Origin: Dysgonamonadaceae bacterium
Lineage (GTDB): Bacteria > Bacteroidota > Bacteroidia > Bacteroidales > Azobacteroidaceae
Reading direction: 5' to 3'
NCBI GenBank assembly: GCA_031275735.1
Contig: JAISOJ010000108.1
Location: forward strand, 1-40,552
DNA length: 40,552 nt
This document shows positions 1 through 7,757 of the stretch, piece by piece. Within the stretch, counting starts at the first letter, position 1. The number at the start of each line of letters is the position of its first letter. Under the pieces are notes generated by a model. It was not told the DNA's origin. It was given only the letters and a program-made list of their open reading frames with translations, and ran no database searches. Both the position numbers and the translations under genes were made by a program.

Positions 1-2
1 AG

Positions 3-167
3 ACCAGGATACAAAGAGGTGCTTCCATTGGCGCAGGTTCCATCATATTGGGAGGAGTTACAATAGGAGAAAAAGCTATGATTGGCGCAGGTTCTTTGGT
101 AGTAAAAGATATTCCTGCCGGACAGTTATGGGTGGGTAGTCCAGCAAGATATATAAGGAATTTATGA
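3..167 (+). CDS. Hexapeptide-repeat sugar O/N-acetyltransferase, C-terminal fragment
   Basis: This is the 3' end of a gene that begins outside the window; the reading frame is open from base 3 to the TGA at 165-167. The 54 visible residues contain left-handed beta-helix hexapeptide repeats (GASIGAGSIILGGVTIGEKA, then MIGAGSLVVKDIPAG) and end with the VGSPARYI motif that closes many acetyl-CoA dependent sugar acetyltransferases, for example those acetylating amino-sugars for O-antigen or capsule. The rhamnosyltransferase-like gene nearby (on the opposite strand) supports a surface-polysaccharide setting. The substrate cannot be deduced. The family assignment is firm; the exact subgroup (WlbB/FdtC-like) is a guess from the repeat pattern. 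Confidence 0.85.
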   Translation, partial: TRIQRGASIGAGSIILGGVTIGEKAMIGAGSLVVKDIPAGQLWVGSPARYIRNL

Positions 168-426
168 TAAAACCAGTTTGTTTTTCTTTTTTATGAAAAA
201 ATATGTTTATACCTCGCATGAAGTAATTTGCTTTTATTTATTTCTGTTGCCGACAAAAACGTTTGTTCATTAAACATGCTTTTTTGCTTCGTTTTGCTTG
301 CTATTTTCAACAACGAAGATGGTTTAATGATATTAAACTTCAATTATCTGGTGGTGATGTAAAAAGTCTGCTGGTCAGCAATTCAGGGTAAAAAATAATT
401 AATTGAAAATAAAGCAGATATAATCC

Positions 427-458
427 TTGCATAAATAAAAATTTCCGGTTAAATTTGC
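427..458 (+). promoter_or_regulatory. Bacteroidetes sigma-ABfr promoter for the 6S-like RNA
   Basis: TTG at 427-429, 20 bases, then TAAATTTGC at 450-458: a full match to the phylum consensus (TTG, 17-23 bases, TAnnTTTGC). Transcription should begin near 465. No coding gene follows for 400 bases on this strand, so the promoter most likely serves an untranslated RNA. Confidence 0.75.
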
Positions 459-464
459 ACCGTA

Positions 465-745
465 AGAGCGTGCAGGAGAGGCTTTCACCCCTTTGTTTGA
501 GGCTGAGCTTCTAACTATAGTGTTCTTTCATATTAAACAAATTAAAGCCGCAAGGGAGTTGGGATAACTGAGCCTTACGGCTATTGTTTCATATACCACA
601 AAGATTATGCTATGGAAGAGATTCTCATGGGTGCTATCGCCATTTTCCTGTTCAAGCTGTGTTCCCCGCAACCGTATCAACAACAACTGCCAAGATTAAC
701 CGTTTTTATCCGGTAAGCGCTAAACAGATACTTTTTCTCTTTTTT
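465..745 (+). ncRNA. ssrS: Probable 6S RNA (Bacteroidales type)
   Basis: A strong promoter is followed by a structured, non-coding stretch. Around 567-605 the sequence reads CTGAGCC...TTTCATATACCACAAAGA, which closely resembles the 5' side of the central bubble of E. coli 6S RNA as I remember it (CUGAGCC...UUUCAUACCACAAGA). A hairpin (AGCCGCAAGG at 546-555 against CCTTACGGCT at 573-582, one mismatch) lies just before it, and segments near 500-510 can pair with 651-660. T-rich runs at 731-746 may terminate it. 6S RNA mimics an open promoter and sequesters housekeeping RNA polymerase. The 3' end is approximate, since typical 6S RNAs are nearer 200 bases. The alternative is another Bacteroidales structured RNA. 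The identification rests on remembered similarity, not a covariance search. Confidence 0.5.
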
Positions 746-866
746 TGAACATCCTTTTTCCTTGCCGATTGCAGACAGGGAGAAACCCTTGTCTCTAAAA
801 AAACAGAGATAAACGACTGAATGAAAAATTTAATCGCTGAATTGCTGGGTCGTATACTGTTTTTTG

Positions 867-1799
867 TTATTGTGCGTCCTGAAAAAATCTATTTATCCAA
901 AAGTTTTTATTTGCCGAACAGCGCACTACCAGCTGCCGGCTTAACCGCCGGTAACGGAGACCTAATCTATAACCGCAGAGTTTTATTCCGTTCTCGCAAC
1001 AATAATAAACGGCTTGTAATATGCGCCCTTTTTTTAACAATTCCGACAAAATTTCTTTAACCATCTTAATTCCTTCCTGGGTGGTCGGTATATTTTGAAA
1101 AACATGCGAATTCATGTTCATAAATACACCGATATCGAAATTGCGGGCAAAATGTTGTTTTAATGTAAAATGATGAGAATGAATTACTTTTGCTTCAGCA
1201 CAATAAATTACTTTGTATCCTTTATAGATAAAACGAGCCGCAATTAACAAATCTTCATTCGTCAACAGAGGAAATTCAAAACCTCCAACTTGCAAGTAAG
1301 CCGATTTCCGGTAGGCTGAACAAACATTGGAAGCGAAAAAGGTTTTAATACCCAAAACAGGAATATCTTTTTTGGTTTTTGTACTACTGTGCGACGGATA
1401 GTTAAAATTTCGAGTTAACTTTTCTCTCTCGCTTGCATCCTTTTTAGCTATCTGACGGCCGCTCACCATGGCAACCGCTTCATCCTGAAAGGGGAGTAAA
1501 ATTTGCTCTACATAATGTTCATCTATCGGCAAAGCGTCTTGCGTTAAAAACAGAACAAAATCGCCGTTTGATTTGTGAAAGGCATAATCCCGTGTACCGC
1601 CATGATCAAATTCATTACGGTCAATTTTTATAAAAATAACTTTTTCGTACTTACGGCAGATTTCCTCCGTATCATCATCCGATTGGGAATCAATTACAAT
1701 AATTTCGTCAAGCGAAACTGTTTGGTTATTTAACGACCGTAACAACCGGTCAATTCCTTTTCCTGCGTTTAATGTAGGTATAATTAATGAGATTTTCAT
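867..1799 (-). CDS. Family 2 glycosyltransferase, rhamnosyltransferase-like
   Basis: A GT-A fold glycosyltransferase of about 310 residues that would transfer a sugar from a nucleotide donor to a growing surface glycan at the cytoplasmic membrane. It opens with KISLIIPTLNAGKGIDRLL and continues with EIIVIDSQSDDDTEEI, the classical GT2 nucleotide-binding start. FDHGGTRDYAF resembles the F-N-H-G-G-T-R signature of RfbN-type rhamnosyltransferases, and LTQDALP occupies the place of the DXD metal-binding motif. I chose ATG 1799 because GT2 proteins start with this strand; the longer open frame to 1862 adds 21 unrelated residues and runs into the upstream lipoprotein gene. It lies 56 bases behind that gene and probably shares its promoter. 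Acceptor and donor are inferred only from the family. Confidence 0.85.
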   Translation of the reverse strand: MKISLIIPTLNAGKGIDRLLRSLNNQTVSLDEIIVIDSQSDDDTEEICRKYEKVIFIKIDRNEFDHGGTRDYAFHKSNGDFVLFLTQDALPIDEHYVEQILLPFQDEAVAMVSGRQIAKKDASEREKLTRNFNYPSHSSTKTKKDIPVLGIKTFFASNVCSAYRKSAYLQVGGFEFPLLTNEDLLIAARFIYKGYKVIYCAEAKVIHSHHFTLKQHFARNFDIGVFMNMNSHVFQNIPTTQEGIKMVKEILSELLKKGRILQAVYYCCENGIKLCGYRLGLRYRRLSRQLVVRCSANKNFWINRFFQDAQ

Positions 1800-1855
1800 C
1801 CATCCAACCAAATATGTAATGAACTGATGTGCTGATAAACACAAATATGCGTCGA

Positions 1856-2161
1856 TCAGCACACCAGTAGATCAATTGCTACTTTTTTTTGCACTTGACC
1901 GGCCAAAGTCGTATATTTCCCCTGATCTTTGGTGATATTGTTAAATGCTTCACCATATTCTTTTGCAAATTCCTGAAACGCTTTCAACACTTCAGCGGGA
2001 GAGAGTTCGACAGGAGCCGGTGTTTCCGGAGCAGCAACTTCAGTAACCAATCCAATTTCAACCGTTTCCGTTGGTTCTGTCTTTTCAGCGCCATTACATG
2101 CTGCGAATGATACCATCAAAACAATCGCAAAAAAGATTAACAAGATTTTTTTCATTTTCAA
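1856..2161 (-). CDS. Small hypothetical lipoprotein
   Basis: A 101-residue protein with a type II signal peptide: MKMKK, a hydrophobic stretch, and the lipobox SFAAC with the acylated cysteine at residue 22. The mature part begins with a Glu/Thr/Pro-rich linker (about residues 23-57, acidic and probably disordered), followed by a short helical segment (PAEVLKAFQEFAKEYGEAFN) that ends near KKVAIDLLVC. I do not recognise a family. It has its own consensus promoter just upstream and is followed by the glycosyltransferase gene, so the two are probably co-transcribed. Translation could also begin at the second ATG (residue 3), which would not change the lipobox. Confidence 0.7.
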   Translation of the reverse strand: MKMKKILLIFFAIVLMVSFAACNGAEKTEPTETVEIGLVTEVAAPETPAPVELSPAEVLKAFQEFAKEYGEAFNNITKDQGKYTTLAGQVQKKVAIDLLVC

Positions 2162-2204
2162 AGTAGTTTTTTTATGATTAATAAAAAAATGATTTATTAC
2201 AATC

Positions 2205-2236
2205 GCAAAAGTAAAGAAAAGTTTTTAATAAACAAG
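2205..2236 (-). promoter_or_regulatory. Promoter of the lipoprotein/GT2 operon
   Basis: Read on the minus strand: TTG (2235-2233), 19 bases, then TACTTTTGC (2213-2205), a full consensus match, about 45 bases before the lipoprotein ATG. Confidence 0.75.
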
Positions 2237-2368
2237 CGAATTGGACATGTTTACAAGACTTCGTAAGCGTAGATTCAAGTATTAAATGCAACCGGTTTAT
2301 TAATCTCCTGAAAAAATCTTGCTCCCTGTTTTTTAATATTTGTGTATAATTAATTGGATATTTTTATG

Positions 2369-2377
2369 TACTTTTGC
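2369..2377 (+). promoter_or_regulatory. -7 element upstream of the MBL hydrolase gene
   Basis: TACTTTTGC matches TAnnTTTGC and lies 17 bases before the ATG at 2395, giving a very short leader. No TTG is present at the expected -33 distance. Confidence 0.5.
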
Positions 2378-2394
2378 GCTAAAATTCAAAAAAA

Positions 2395-3027
2395 ATGCAA
2401 ATTAAAACATATGAATTCAATATGGTGTGCGTAAACACCTATTTGCTTTATGATGAAACCAAAGAAGCCGCTATTATCGACTGCGGCGCTTACACGGAAA
2501 AAGAACAAAAAAATTTGCAAGAATACATTACTATGAAGGGATTGAAATTAAAATACCTGCTCAATACTCATCTTCATTTCGATCATGTATTAGGCAACCG
2601 TTTTATTTACGAAAATTATGGTTTAAAACCACAATACCACGAAAAAGACGACCGAATGCCCAGATTGAAAATACAAGCAGCTTCTTTTGGAATTGTCATT
2701 GATTACGAACAAGTAAGAGCTGAGCATTTTATTAATGATAATGATGATATCCATTTTGGAAATACAACATTGAAAGCCTTCTCGACTCCCGGACATTCGC
2801 CCGGAAGCCTGTCGTTTTATTGCGAAAAAGACCATTGCGTATTTACAGGCGACGCTCTTTTCCGTCATGATATAGGAAGAACCGATTTATGGGAAGGAGA
2901 CGAAGATACTTTAATTAATGCTATACGGAATCGATTATTGACGCTCCCTAACGATACAATAATATATCCGGGCCACGGTCCCATATCTACTGTTATTGAA
3001 GAAAAACAACATAATCCATACATTTAA
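2395..3027 (+). CDS. MBL-fold metallo-hydrolase (glyoxalase II-like)
   Basis: A 210-residue cytoplasmic metallo-beta-lactamase-fold hydrolase of the size and layout of GloB-type hydroxyacylglutathione hydrolases, which use a di-metal centre to hydrolyse thioesters. All metal ligands are visible: THLHFDH (His59, His61, Asp63, His64), His134 in STPGHSPGS, Asp153 in FTGDALF and His194 in YPGHGP. GRTDLWEGD after the second Asp is typical of this hydrolase group. Anaerobic Bacteroidales usually lack glutathione, so the true substrate may be another thioester; this is inference. The ATG follows a -7 element by 17 bases. A 76-base gap with a long hairpin separates it from gcvP. Confidence 0.85.
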   Translation: MQIKTYEFNMVCVNTYLLYDETKEAAIIDCGAYTEKEQKNLQEYITMKGLKLKYLLNTHLHFDHVLGNRFIYENYGLKPQYHEKDDRMPRLKIQAASFGIVIDYEQVRAEHFINDNDDIHFGNTTLKAFSTPGHSPGSLSFYCEKDHCVFTGDALFRHDIGRTDLWEGDEDTLINAIRNRLLTLPNDTIIYPGHGPISTVIEEKQHNPYI

Positions 3028-3037
3028 GTTAAGAATC

Positions 3038-3089
3038 AAGAACTAAGAGTTAAGTAATTTTTAATTCTTAGTTTTAACTCTTAGCTCTT
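3038..3089. repeat. Inverted repeat between the MBL gene and gcvP
   Basis: AAGAACTAAGAGTTAA (3038-3053) faces TTAACTCTTAGCTCTT (3074-3089), a 16-base stem with a single mismatch, followed by ATTTTTATTATTT. It could attenuate or terminate transcription between the two genes. The left arm is shared almost word for word with the sequence after the GH2 stop (38298-38312), which marks it as a dispersed repeat rather than a gene-specific terminator. Confidence 0.6.
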
Positions 3090-3103
3090 AATTTTTATTA
3101 TTT

Positions 3104-5953
3104 ATGCAAGAACAATTTGTTTACCGGCACATTGGTGTGAATGAAAAAGAGATTGAAACTATGGTTTCTAAAATCGGGGTTAATAACCTGAATCAGTTAA
3201 TCGACGAAACAATTCCCGCAAATATTCGCCTGAAAGAAACATTAGATCTTCCGGCGCCTTTGACTGAAAGGGAATATGCGGAACACATTACCGAACTGGC
3301 TTCCAAAAACGAAATCTTTACTTCGTATATTGGGATGGGCTGGTACGACGTCGTCGCTCCTGCGGCGATTATTCGCAATGTATTTGAAAATCCTTGCTGG
3401 TATACTTCTTATACGCCTTACCAGGCCGAAATATCCCAAGGACGACTGGAAGCTCTACTGAATTTCCAAACCATGATCAGCGACCTGACAGGACTTCCTT
3501 TGGCGAATTGTTCTCTTTTAGACGAAGCTACTGCCGCTGCCGAAACTGCCAACATGCTTTTCCAGACAAGAACACGCGAACAAATAAAAAATAACGTTCG
3601 TGTTTTGTTTGTCGATAACAAAATTTTTGATTCTACTTTCGCCGTATTGAATACTCGAACAAAACCGCAAGGAATCGTTCTGCTGAAAGGCGATTACAAG
3701 ACATTTGAATTCTCCGAAAATGTATTTGGAGCCATCATACAGTACCCAAATTCAGACGGTTCTATAGAAGATTACACCCGCTTTGTAGAAAAAGCGCAAG
3801 CCGCCGGAGCAAAAGTAGCCGTAGCCGCCGATTTATTAAGCCTGGCATTATTGACCCCGCCGGGAGAATGGGGAGCCGACGTCGTTTTCGGTTCTTCACA
3901 GCGTTTGGGTATCCCTATGTATTACGGTGGTCCTAGCGCCGGATACTTTGCTGCAAAAGAAGAATACAAACGCAACATTCCGGGACGAATTATTGGAATT
4001 TCCAAAGATGCTTACGGAAAAAAAGCCTTGCGTATGGCTTTACAAACACGCGAACAACATATCAAGCGAGAAAAAGCAACCTCTAATATTTGCACCGCTC
4101 AAGCGCTGCTGGCTACAATGTCTTCTTTTTACGCGATTTACCACGGACCAAAAGGATTGAAAAATATAACCATGCGTATTCATTCATATGCTGGGTTTTT
4201 GTCCTCGGAATTAGAAAAATTAGGTTATACCCAAGAAAACAAAAACTTTTTCGATACCTTGAAAATCCGTATAGCGCCGAATGCTTCTTTAGATATTTTA
4301 CGGGAAACGGCATTGGACTGCAAAGTCAACTTTCGTTATTTCGACGACGGCGCTATCGGAATCAGCATTGACGAAACTACTTTAATTGAAGATATTAATG
4401 TACTTTTATATATTTTTTCGGAAGCTTGTTCCAACTCCAATTCAATCTCTTGTGAAAAAGAACCGGAAGAACGATATTATTTCGACAAGCGATTTAAAAG
4501 AACTTCCGCTTATTTAACCCATGAAGTATTCAATACTTATCATACGGAAACAGAATTGATGCGTTATATCAAAAAGTTAGAAGTACGAGACATTTCGTTG
4601 GCTCATTCAATGATTTCGCTGGGATCGTGCACAATGAAACTGAATGCCGCTTCCGAAATGCTTCCCCTGAACGATCCGCATTGGGCGAATATCCATCCTT
4701 ACGCTCCCGAAGATCAAACGGAAGGCTATCAGGAACTAATTGAAAACCTATCTTCTTATTTAGGAACAATTACCGGCCTGCAAGGTGTAAGTTTCCAACC
4801 CAACTCAGGCGCAGCCGGAGAATACGCCGGATTAATGACAATCCGCGAATATCTGAAATCCATTGGTGAAGCGCATCGGAACATTGTTTTAATTCCGGCA
4901 TCGGCTCATGGCACTAACCCCGCCAGCGCTATTCAAGCCGGATTCCAGACGGTAACTATCCGTTTCGACGAAAAAGGGAATACCGATATCGAAGATTTAA
5001 GAACAAAAGCGGTGGAACATAAAAACAATCTGGCGGCTTTTATGATTACCTATCCTTCTACCCACGGTATTTTTGAAACAAATATCATGGAGATGTGCCG
5101 TATTATCCACGCCAACGGAGGGCAAGTATATATGGATGGAGCGAATATGAACGCTCAAGTAGGAGTGACTAATCCGGGTTTCATCGGCGCAGATGTTTGC
5201 CATCTAAATTTACACAAAACGTTTGCCATTCCTCACGGTGGAGGCGGACCCGGCGAAGGCCCTATCTGTGTAGCCAAGCATTTAATACCATTCTTGCCCG
5301 CTCATCCGGTAAAAACCGGCAGCCCTTTGAATACCGTAGCTTCTTCTCCTTTTGGAAGCGCCGGCATATTACCGATTACCTACGCTTATATACGAATGAT
5401 GGGAGGTAGCGGCCTGACTTTGGCAACTCAAATAGCCATCTTAAACGCTAATTATCTAGCTTCCCAACTAAAAACAACGTACGGAATCGTTTACGAAGGC
5501 AATAAAGGACGAGTTGGTCACGAATTGATCCTCGAATGTAGAAATCTTAAAGATTATTCGGGTATTACCGAAACAGACATTGCCAAACGTCTGATTGATT
5601 TTGGATTTCATGCACCTACTCTCTCTTTTCCCGTGCATGGCACGTTGATGATCGAACCCACGGAAAGTGAAAGTTTAGCCGAATTAAACCGCTTCATCGA
5701 AGCAATGGTTACTATCCGCGAAGAAATAGAAGAAGTAGCCAAAGGTGTTGCCGAAAAAAACGACAACGTTTTAATCAATGCGCCGCACCCACAGTATGAA
5801 ATATGCGCCGATGAATGGAAACATACTTATTCGAGAGAGAAAGCGGCTTTTCCGGCGAATTGGATTAAGGAAAATAAATTTTGGGTCAATGTAGCTCGCG
5901 TAGATAATGCGTTTGGCGATAGGAATTTGGTAGCCACCCAATGCGAATGTTAA
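3104..5953 (+). CDS. gcvP: Glycine dehydrogenase (decarboxylating), P protein
   Basis: This PLP enzyme decarboxylates glycine and passes the aminomethyl group to the lipoyl arm of GcvH, the first step of the glycine cleavage system. The 949-residue protein is the single-chain form, with both P1-like and P2-like halves. It starts with the typical FVYRHIGVNEKEI. The N-terminal half includes TSYTPYQAEISQGRLEALLN; the C-terminal half includes SLGSCTMKLNAASEM and NLHKTFAIPHGGGGPG, where Lys705 is the expected PLP-binding lysine. The glycine-rich loop that follows is a family hallmark. GcvT and GcvH are not in this window, so the other subunits must be encoded elsewhere, as is common in Bacteroidales. 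The length matches the family and no frame damage is seen. Confidence 0.97.
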   Translation: MQEQFVYRHIGVNEKEIETMVSKIGVNNLNQLIDETIPANIRLKETLDLPAPLTEREYAEHITELASKNEIFTSYIGMGWYDVVAPAAIIRNVFENPCWYTSYTPYQAEISQGRLEALLNFQTMISDLTGLPLANCSLLDEATAAAETANMLFQTRTREQIKNNVRVLFVDNKIFDSTFAVLNTRTKPQGIVLLKGDYKTFEFSENVFGAIIQYPNSDGSIEDYTRFVEKAQAAGAKVAVAADLLSLALLTPPGEWGADVVFGSSQRLGIPMYYGGPSAGYFAAKEEYKRNIPGRIIGISKDAYGKKALRMALQTREQHIKREKATSNICTAQALLATMSSFYAIYHGPKGLKNITMRIHSYAGFLSSELEKLGYTQENKNFFDTLKIRIAPNASLDILRETALDCKVNFRYFDDGAIGISIDETTLIEDINVLLYIFSEACSNSNSISCEKEPEERYYFDKRFKRTSAYLTHEVFNTYHTETELMRYIKKLEVRDISLAHSMISLGSCTMKLNAASEMLPLNDPHWANIHPYAPEDQTEGYQELIENLSSYLGTITGLQGVSFQPNSGAAGEYAGLMTIREYLKSIGEAHRNIVLIPASAHGTNPASAIQAGFQTVTIRFDEKGNTDIEDLRTKAVEHKNNLAAFMITYPSTHGIFETNIMEMCRIIHANGGQVYMDGANMNAQVGVTNPGFIGADVCHLNLHKTFAIPHGGGGPGEGPICVAKHLIPFLPAHPVKTGSPLNTVASSPFGSAGILPITYAYIRMMGGSGLTLATQIAILNANYLASQLKTTYGIVYEGNKGRVGHELILECRNLKDYSGITETDIAKRLIDFGFHAPTLSFPVHGTLMIEPTESESLAELNRFIEAMVTIREEIEEVAKGVAEKNDNVLINAPHPQYEICADEWKHTYSREKAAFPANWIKENKFWVNVARVDNAFGDRNLVATQCEC

Positions 5954-5963
5954 TAATTTTCAT

Positions 5964-5972
5964 TATATTTGC
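5964..5972 (+). promoter_or_regulatory. -7 element for the DUF1573 gene
   Basis: TATATTTGC, a perfect TAnnTTTGC match, lies 64 bases before the ATG at 6036 and only 10 bases after the gcvP stop. The DUF1573 gene therefore probably has its own transcript. Confidence 0.55.
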
Positions 5973-6035
5973 AGGTCAAATAAATAAAAAGATAGTCAAT
6001 TTCACAAATTTATAAATCTTTAATTTCTGAATGTC

Positions 6036-6464
6036 ATGAAGAAAAATCTTTTAAAATCAGCAATTGTTATTCCTGTTTTAGCAGGTTTAAGTTTTACATT
6101 TTCAACTCCTGTTTCTTATTCCAACGAAGCGTCGTCTAATGATGAAGTAAAAAAAGTAGTTGCTGAAAATCCGGAGCATAATTTCGGGACAATTCCTGAA
6201 GATGGCGGTCCTGTTACGGCAACTTTCTTTATTATTAATAATACGGACGAAGCCATTCTTATAACAAATGCCCAAGCATCTTGTGGATGTACACTCCCAA
6301 GTTGGACTAAAGAACCCATCGAACCGGGTCAAAAAGGAGAAATTAAAGCTACATACAGTCCTAAAGGACGCGTAGGCAATTTCGACAAAACAATCACAGT
6401 AACTACCAATACCAATGAAAGAATAGTACTACGTATCAAAGGAACTGTAGAAGCCGCTCAATAA
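6036..6464 (+). CDS. DUF1573 periplasmic protein
   Basis: A 142-residue exported protein of the DUF1573 family, whose members are abundant in Bacteroidetes and adopt an immunoglobulin-like fold. Residues 1-29 form a signal peptide (MKKNLLKSAIVIPVLAGLSF...). The mature domain carries the family pattern: HNFGTIPEDGGPVTATFFI, then ITNAQASCGCTLPSW, then PGQKGEIKATYSPKGRVGNF and a closing TITVTTNTNERIVLRIKG strand. The CGC pair is the most conserved point of the family. Its biochemical role is unknown. It is a single-gene unit, bounded by a -7 element before it and an excellent terminator after it. Confidence 0.88.
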   Translation: MKKNLLKSAIVIPVLAGLSFTFSTPVSYSNEASSNDEVKKVVAENPEHNFGTIPEDGGPVTATFFIINNTDEAILITNAQASCGCTLPSWTKEPIEPGQKGEIKATYSPKGRVGNFDKTITVTTNTNERIVLRIKGTVEAAQ

Positions 6465-6475
6465 AATCTTGTTGC

Positions 6476-6520
6476 AAAAACGGTTATTCCAAAGCCATTT
6501 TTTGGAATAACCGTTTTTTT
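6476..6520 (+). terminator. Rho-independent terminator after the DUF1573 gene
   Basis: CGGTTATTCCAAA (6481-6493) pairs perfectly with TTTGGAATAACCG (6501-6513), followed by seven T. The preceding run of A at 6476-6480 makes it usable from the other strand as well. Confidence 0.92.
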
Positions 6521-6689
6521 TATCTTTAAAAAGCGAAAGGTGCGATAAGATAGATTCCTTATCACACCCTTCCACTGAATACGTTCCCCGTTTTACCGGA
6601 TAGGAACGAAATGGAGTAAAACTCATTTAATCAATAATCCGTTTTTGAAATTTTTTCATTGAATTGCATTGATAATCTTTTATCAATTC

Positions 6690-6866
6690 TCATCGCTCAA
6701 ACCATTTCTCATAACGTTCCTTCATTTCCAAATAGGAAAGAACTCCTTCATTCATTTGTACTACTCCATTTTCAATAGAAGTTTTTTCCGCATCGGAGAG
6801 GGTATTATACCAATCCCTTCTGCGTACCGTAGTCCTTTTCATGACAAATTTTTCTTTCTTTTTCAT
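6690..6866 (-). CDS. Small antitoxin-like protein
   Basis: A 58-residue basic protein below the usual ORF cut-off: MKKKEKFVMKRTTVRRRDWY at the start, then a helical stretch with LSDAEKTSIENGVVQMNEG and SYLEMKERYEKWFER to the TGA at 6690. The second half resembles the C-terminal toxin-wrapping segment of many small antitoxins (W..L....K..I..G......G...S..E), but the DNA-binding N-terminal domain of those proteins is missing. The start is supported by an unusually perfect AGGAGG (6880-6875) eight bases upstream, rare in Bacteroidetes. It follows the ribbon-helix-helix gene by 33 bases on the same strand, and the two probably form one operon. No toxin gene is seen downstream. Function is inferred. 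Confidence 0.6.
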   Translation of the reverse strand: MKKKEKFVMKRTTVRRRDWYNTLSDAEKTSIENGVVQMNEGVLSYLEMKERYEKWFER

Positions 6867-6899
6867 GATAAATTCCTCCTTTTATTTATGTTAAACTTC

Positions 6900-7082
6900 T
6901 CATTGCTTTTTCTTTGGAACACGACCATACTTCTTCAAAGCTTGGTCCAGTAAATACAATATCTGCCCATTTACGCTTCGAAATTCATCGCAAGCCCATT
7001 TCTCAATAGCAGTCATCATATCCCCGTCTATACGTAAGATAAAACTTTTGTTTTTAGCTTCTTTTTCTATTTCTTTTGCCAT
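6900..7082 (-). CDS. Ribbon-helix-helix (Arc/CopG-like) DNA-binding protein
   Basis: A 60-residue protein with a basic N-terminus (MAKEIEKEAKNK), a short beta strand (SFILRIDGDM) and two helices (MTAIEKWACDEF; NGQILYLLDQALKKYG), which is the ribbon-helix-helix layout of Arc/Mnt/CopG repressors. Such proteins bind DNA as dimers through the paired strands and often repress their own promoters. That fits here: the palindromes at 7143-7160 and 7184-7193 lie over the promoter of this gene. The C-terminus RVPKKKQ is basic. It heads a two-gene minus-strand unit with the small antitoxin-like gene. The exact family within the RHH fold is not certain. Confidence 0.8.
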   Translation of the reverse strand: MAKEIEKEAKNKSFILRIDGDMMTAIEKWACDEFRSVNGQILYLLDQALKKYGRVPKKKQ

Positions 7083-7142
7083 GAAACTAAAAGTATTACT
7101 CTTTTATTTTCATAATAATCAATAATTTAACACTATAAAATA

Positions 7143-7193
7143 ATATCATTATGATATCATTTAAATACTATAATAATATTAAAATGATATCAC
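7143..7193. promoter_or_regulatory. Probable operator pair for the RHH repressor
   Basis: A perfect palindrome ATGATATCAT (7151-7160) and a second copy ATGATATCAC (7184-7193) lie 33 bases apart, about three helical turns. The first is part of a longer mirror, ATATCAT-T-ATGATAT (7143-7157). The second site touches the -7 element of the RHH promoter and covers the expected transcription start, so occupancy would block initiation. Confidence 0.6.
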
Positions 7194-7223
7194 AAAGGTA
7201 AATGTATTTTTTTATAAAACAAA
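7193..7223 (-). promoter_or_regulatory. Promoter of the RHH/antitoxin-like operon
   Basis: On the minus strand: TTTG (7223-7220), exactly 19 bases, then TACCTTTG (7200-7193). It is a textbook Bacteroidetes promoter about 110 bases before the RHH ATG. Confidence 0.75.
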
Positions 7224-7757
7224 TAAATAATCAATTTTTTTCAAAAAAAATAAAAAATAACAGGAAATACAGATATCAAACAATACTCTATACGTAAACA
7301 AATTACGAATTATGAATGTTTTGGCGTTTTGAGATTGAACTGCAATTCCCTTATTTTTATACTCTTAGATGTATAAAATACACGAATGTTCCATTAAACT
7401 ATATTGAATATTGCTTTTAATTCTCAATTATACTATGCTCGGTATACTTTGTGCGTAATAAGTAGGAAAAAAAGAAACAGGAGGAAGGAGACGAGCATCA
7501 TTTTGTTACTTGTAAAGAACAGCTGGTGATTTCTCTTTTCCTCTTCTGCTGTTTCTTTCCTCCCGTACAATACACAAAAGTATCCCCGTTTGAAATATAT
7601 ATCTATTTCTTAGGATTTTACCTTAAATTGACAATAATTTTTGCATAAACATGCAAAAAAATGTATAGGATTTTCAGAATTTTTACTAATTTTGTAAAAT
7701 TGATAGATCGCATAAAATATTTAATTATCTAATATAAAAAAGTTTAAGTATACTTGT
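7224..7757. other. AT-rich intergenic region with inverted repeats
   Basis: I see no gene in this 530-base stretch. It holds an imperfect long inverted repeat: AAGAAACAG near 7470-7485 faces CTGTTTCTT near 7547-7557, with purine-rich and pyrimidine-rich flanks. A tight hairpin, TTTTTGCAT (7638-7646) against ATGCAAAAA (7651-7659), lies just upstream of the next promoter element. The latter could be an operator for the 7758 operon. The role of the long repeat is unknown. Confidence 0.45.
7687..7694 (+). promoter_or_regulatory. -7 element for the cDPGS-like/ctlX/rocD operon
   Basis: TAATTTTG matches TAnnTTTG and lies 63 bases before the ATG at 7758. No TTG sits at the -33 position; the hairpin at 7638-7659 is just upstream and may bind a regulator. 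Confidence 0.4.

Noticed and set aside
205-390. Open frame without a start codon, ending QRRWFNDIKLQLSGGDVKSL...
   Set aside because: It could be debris of a gene, but it has no start and I do not recognise the peptide, so it is not annotated.
612-716. 34-codon frame MEEILMGAIAIFLFKL... within the 6S-like RNA
   Set aside because: It lies inside the structured RNA and overlaps the region resembling 6S RNA; no convincing ribosome binding site.
821-1060. 79-codon plus-strand frame
   Set aside because: It overlaps the 3' end of the glycosyltransferase gene on the other strand and shows no family features.
6429-6626. 65-codon minus-strand frame downstream of the RHH pair, considered as a missing toxin
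   Set aside because: It runs through the DUF1573 terminator and the coding end of that gene on the other strand, and has no toxin-like features.
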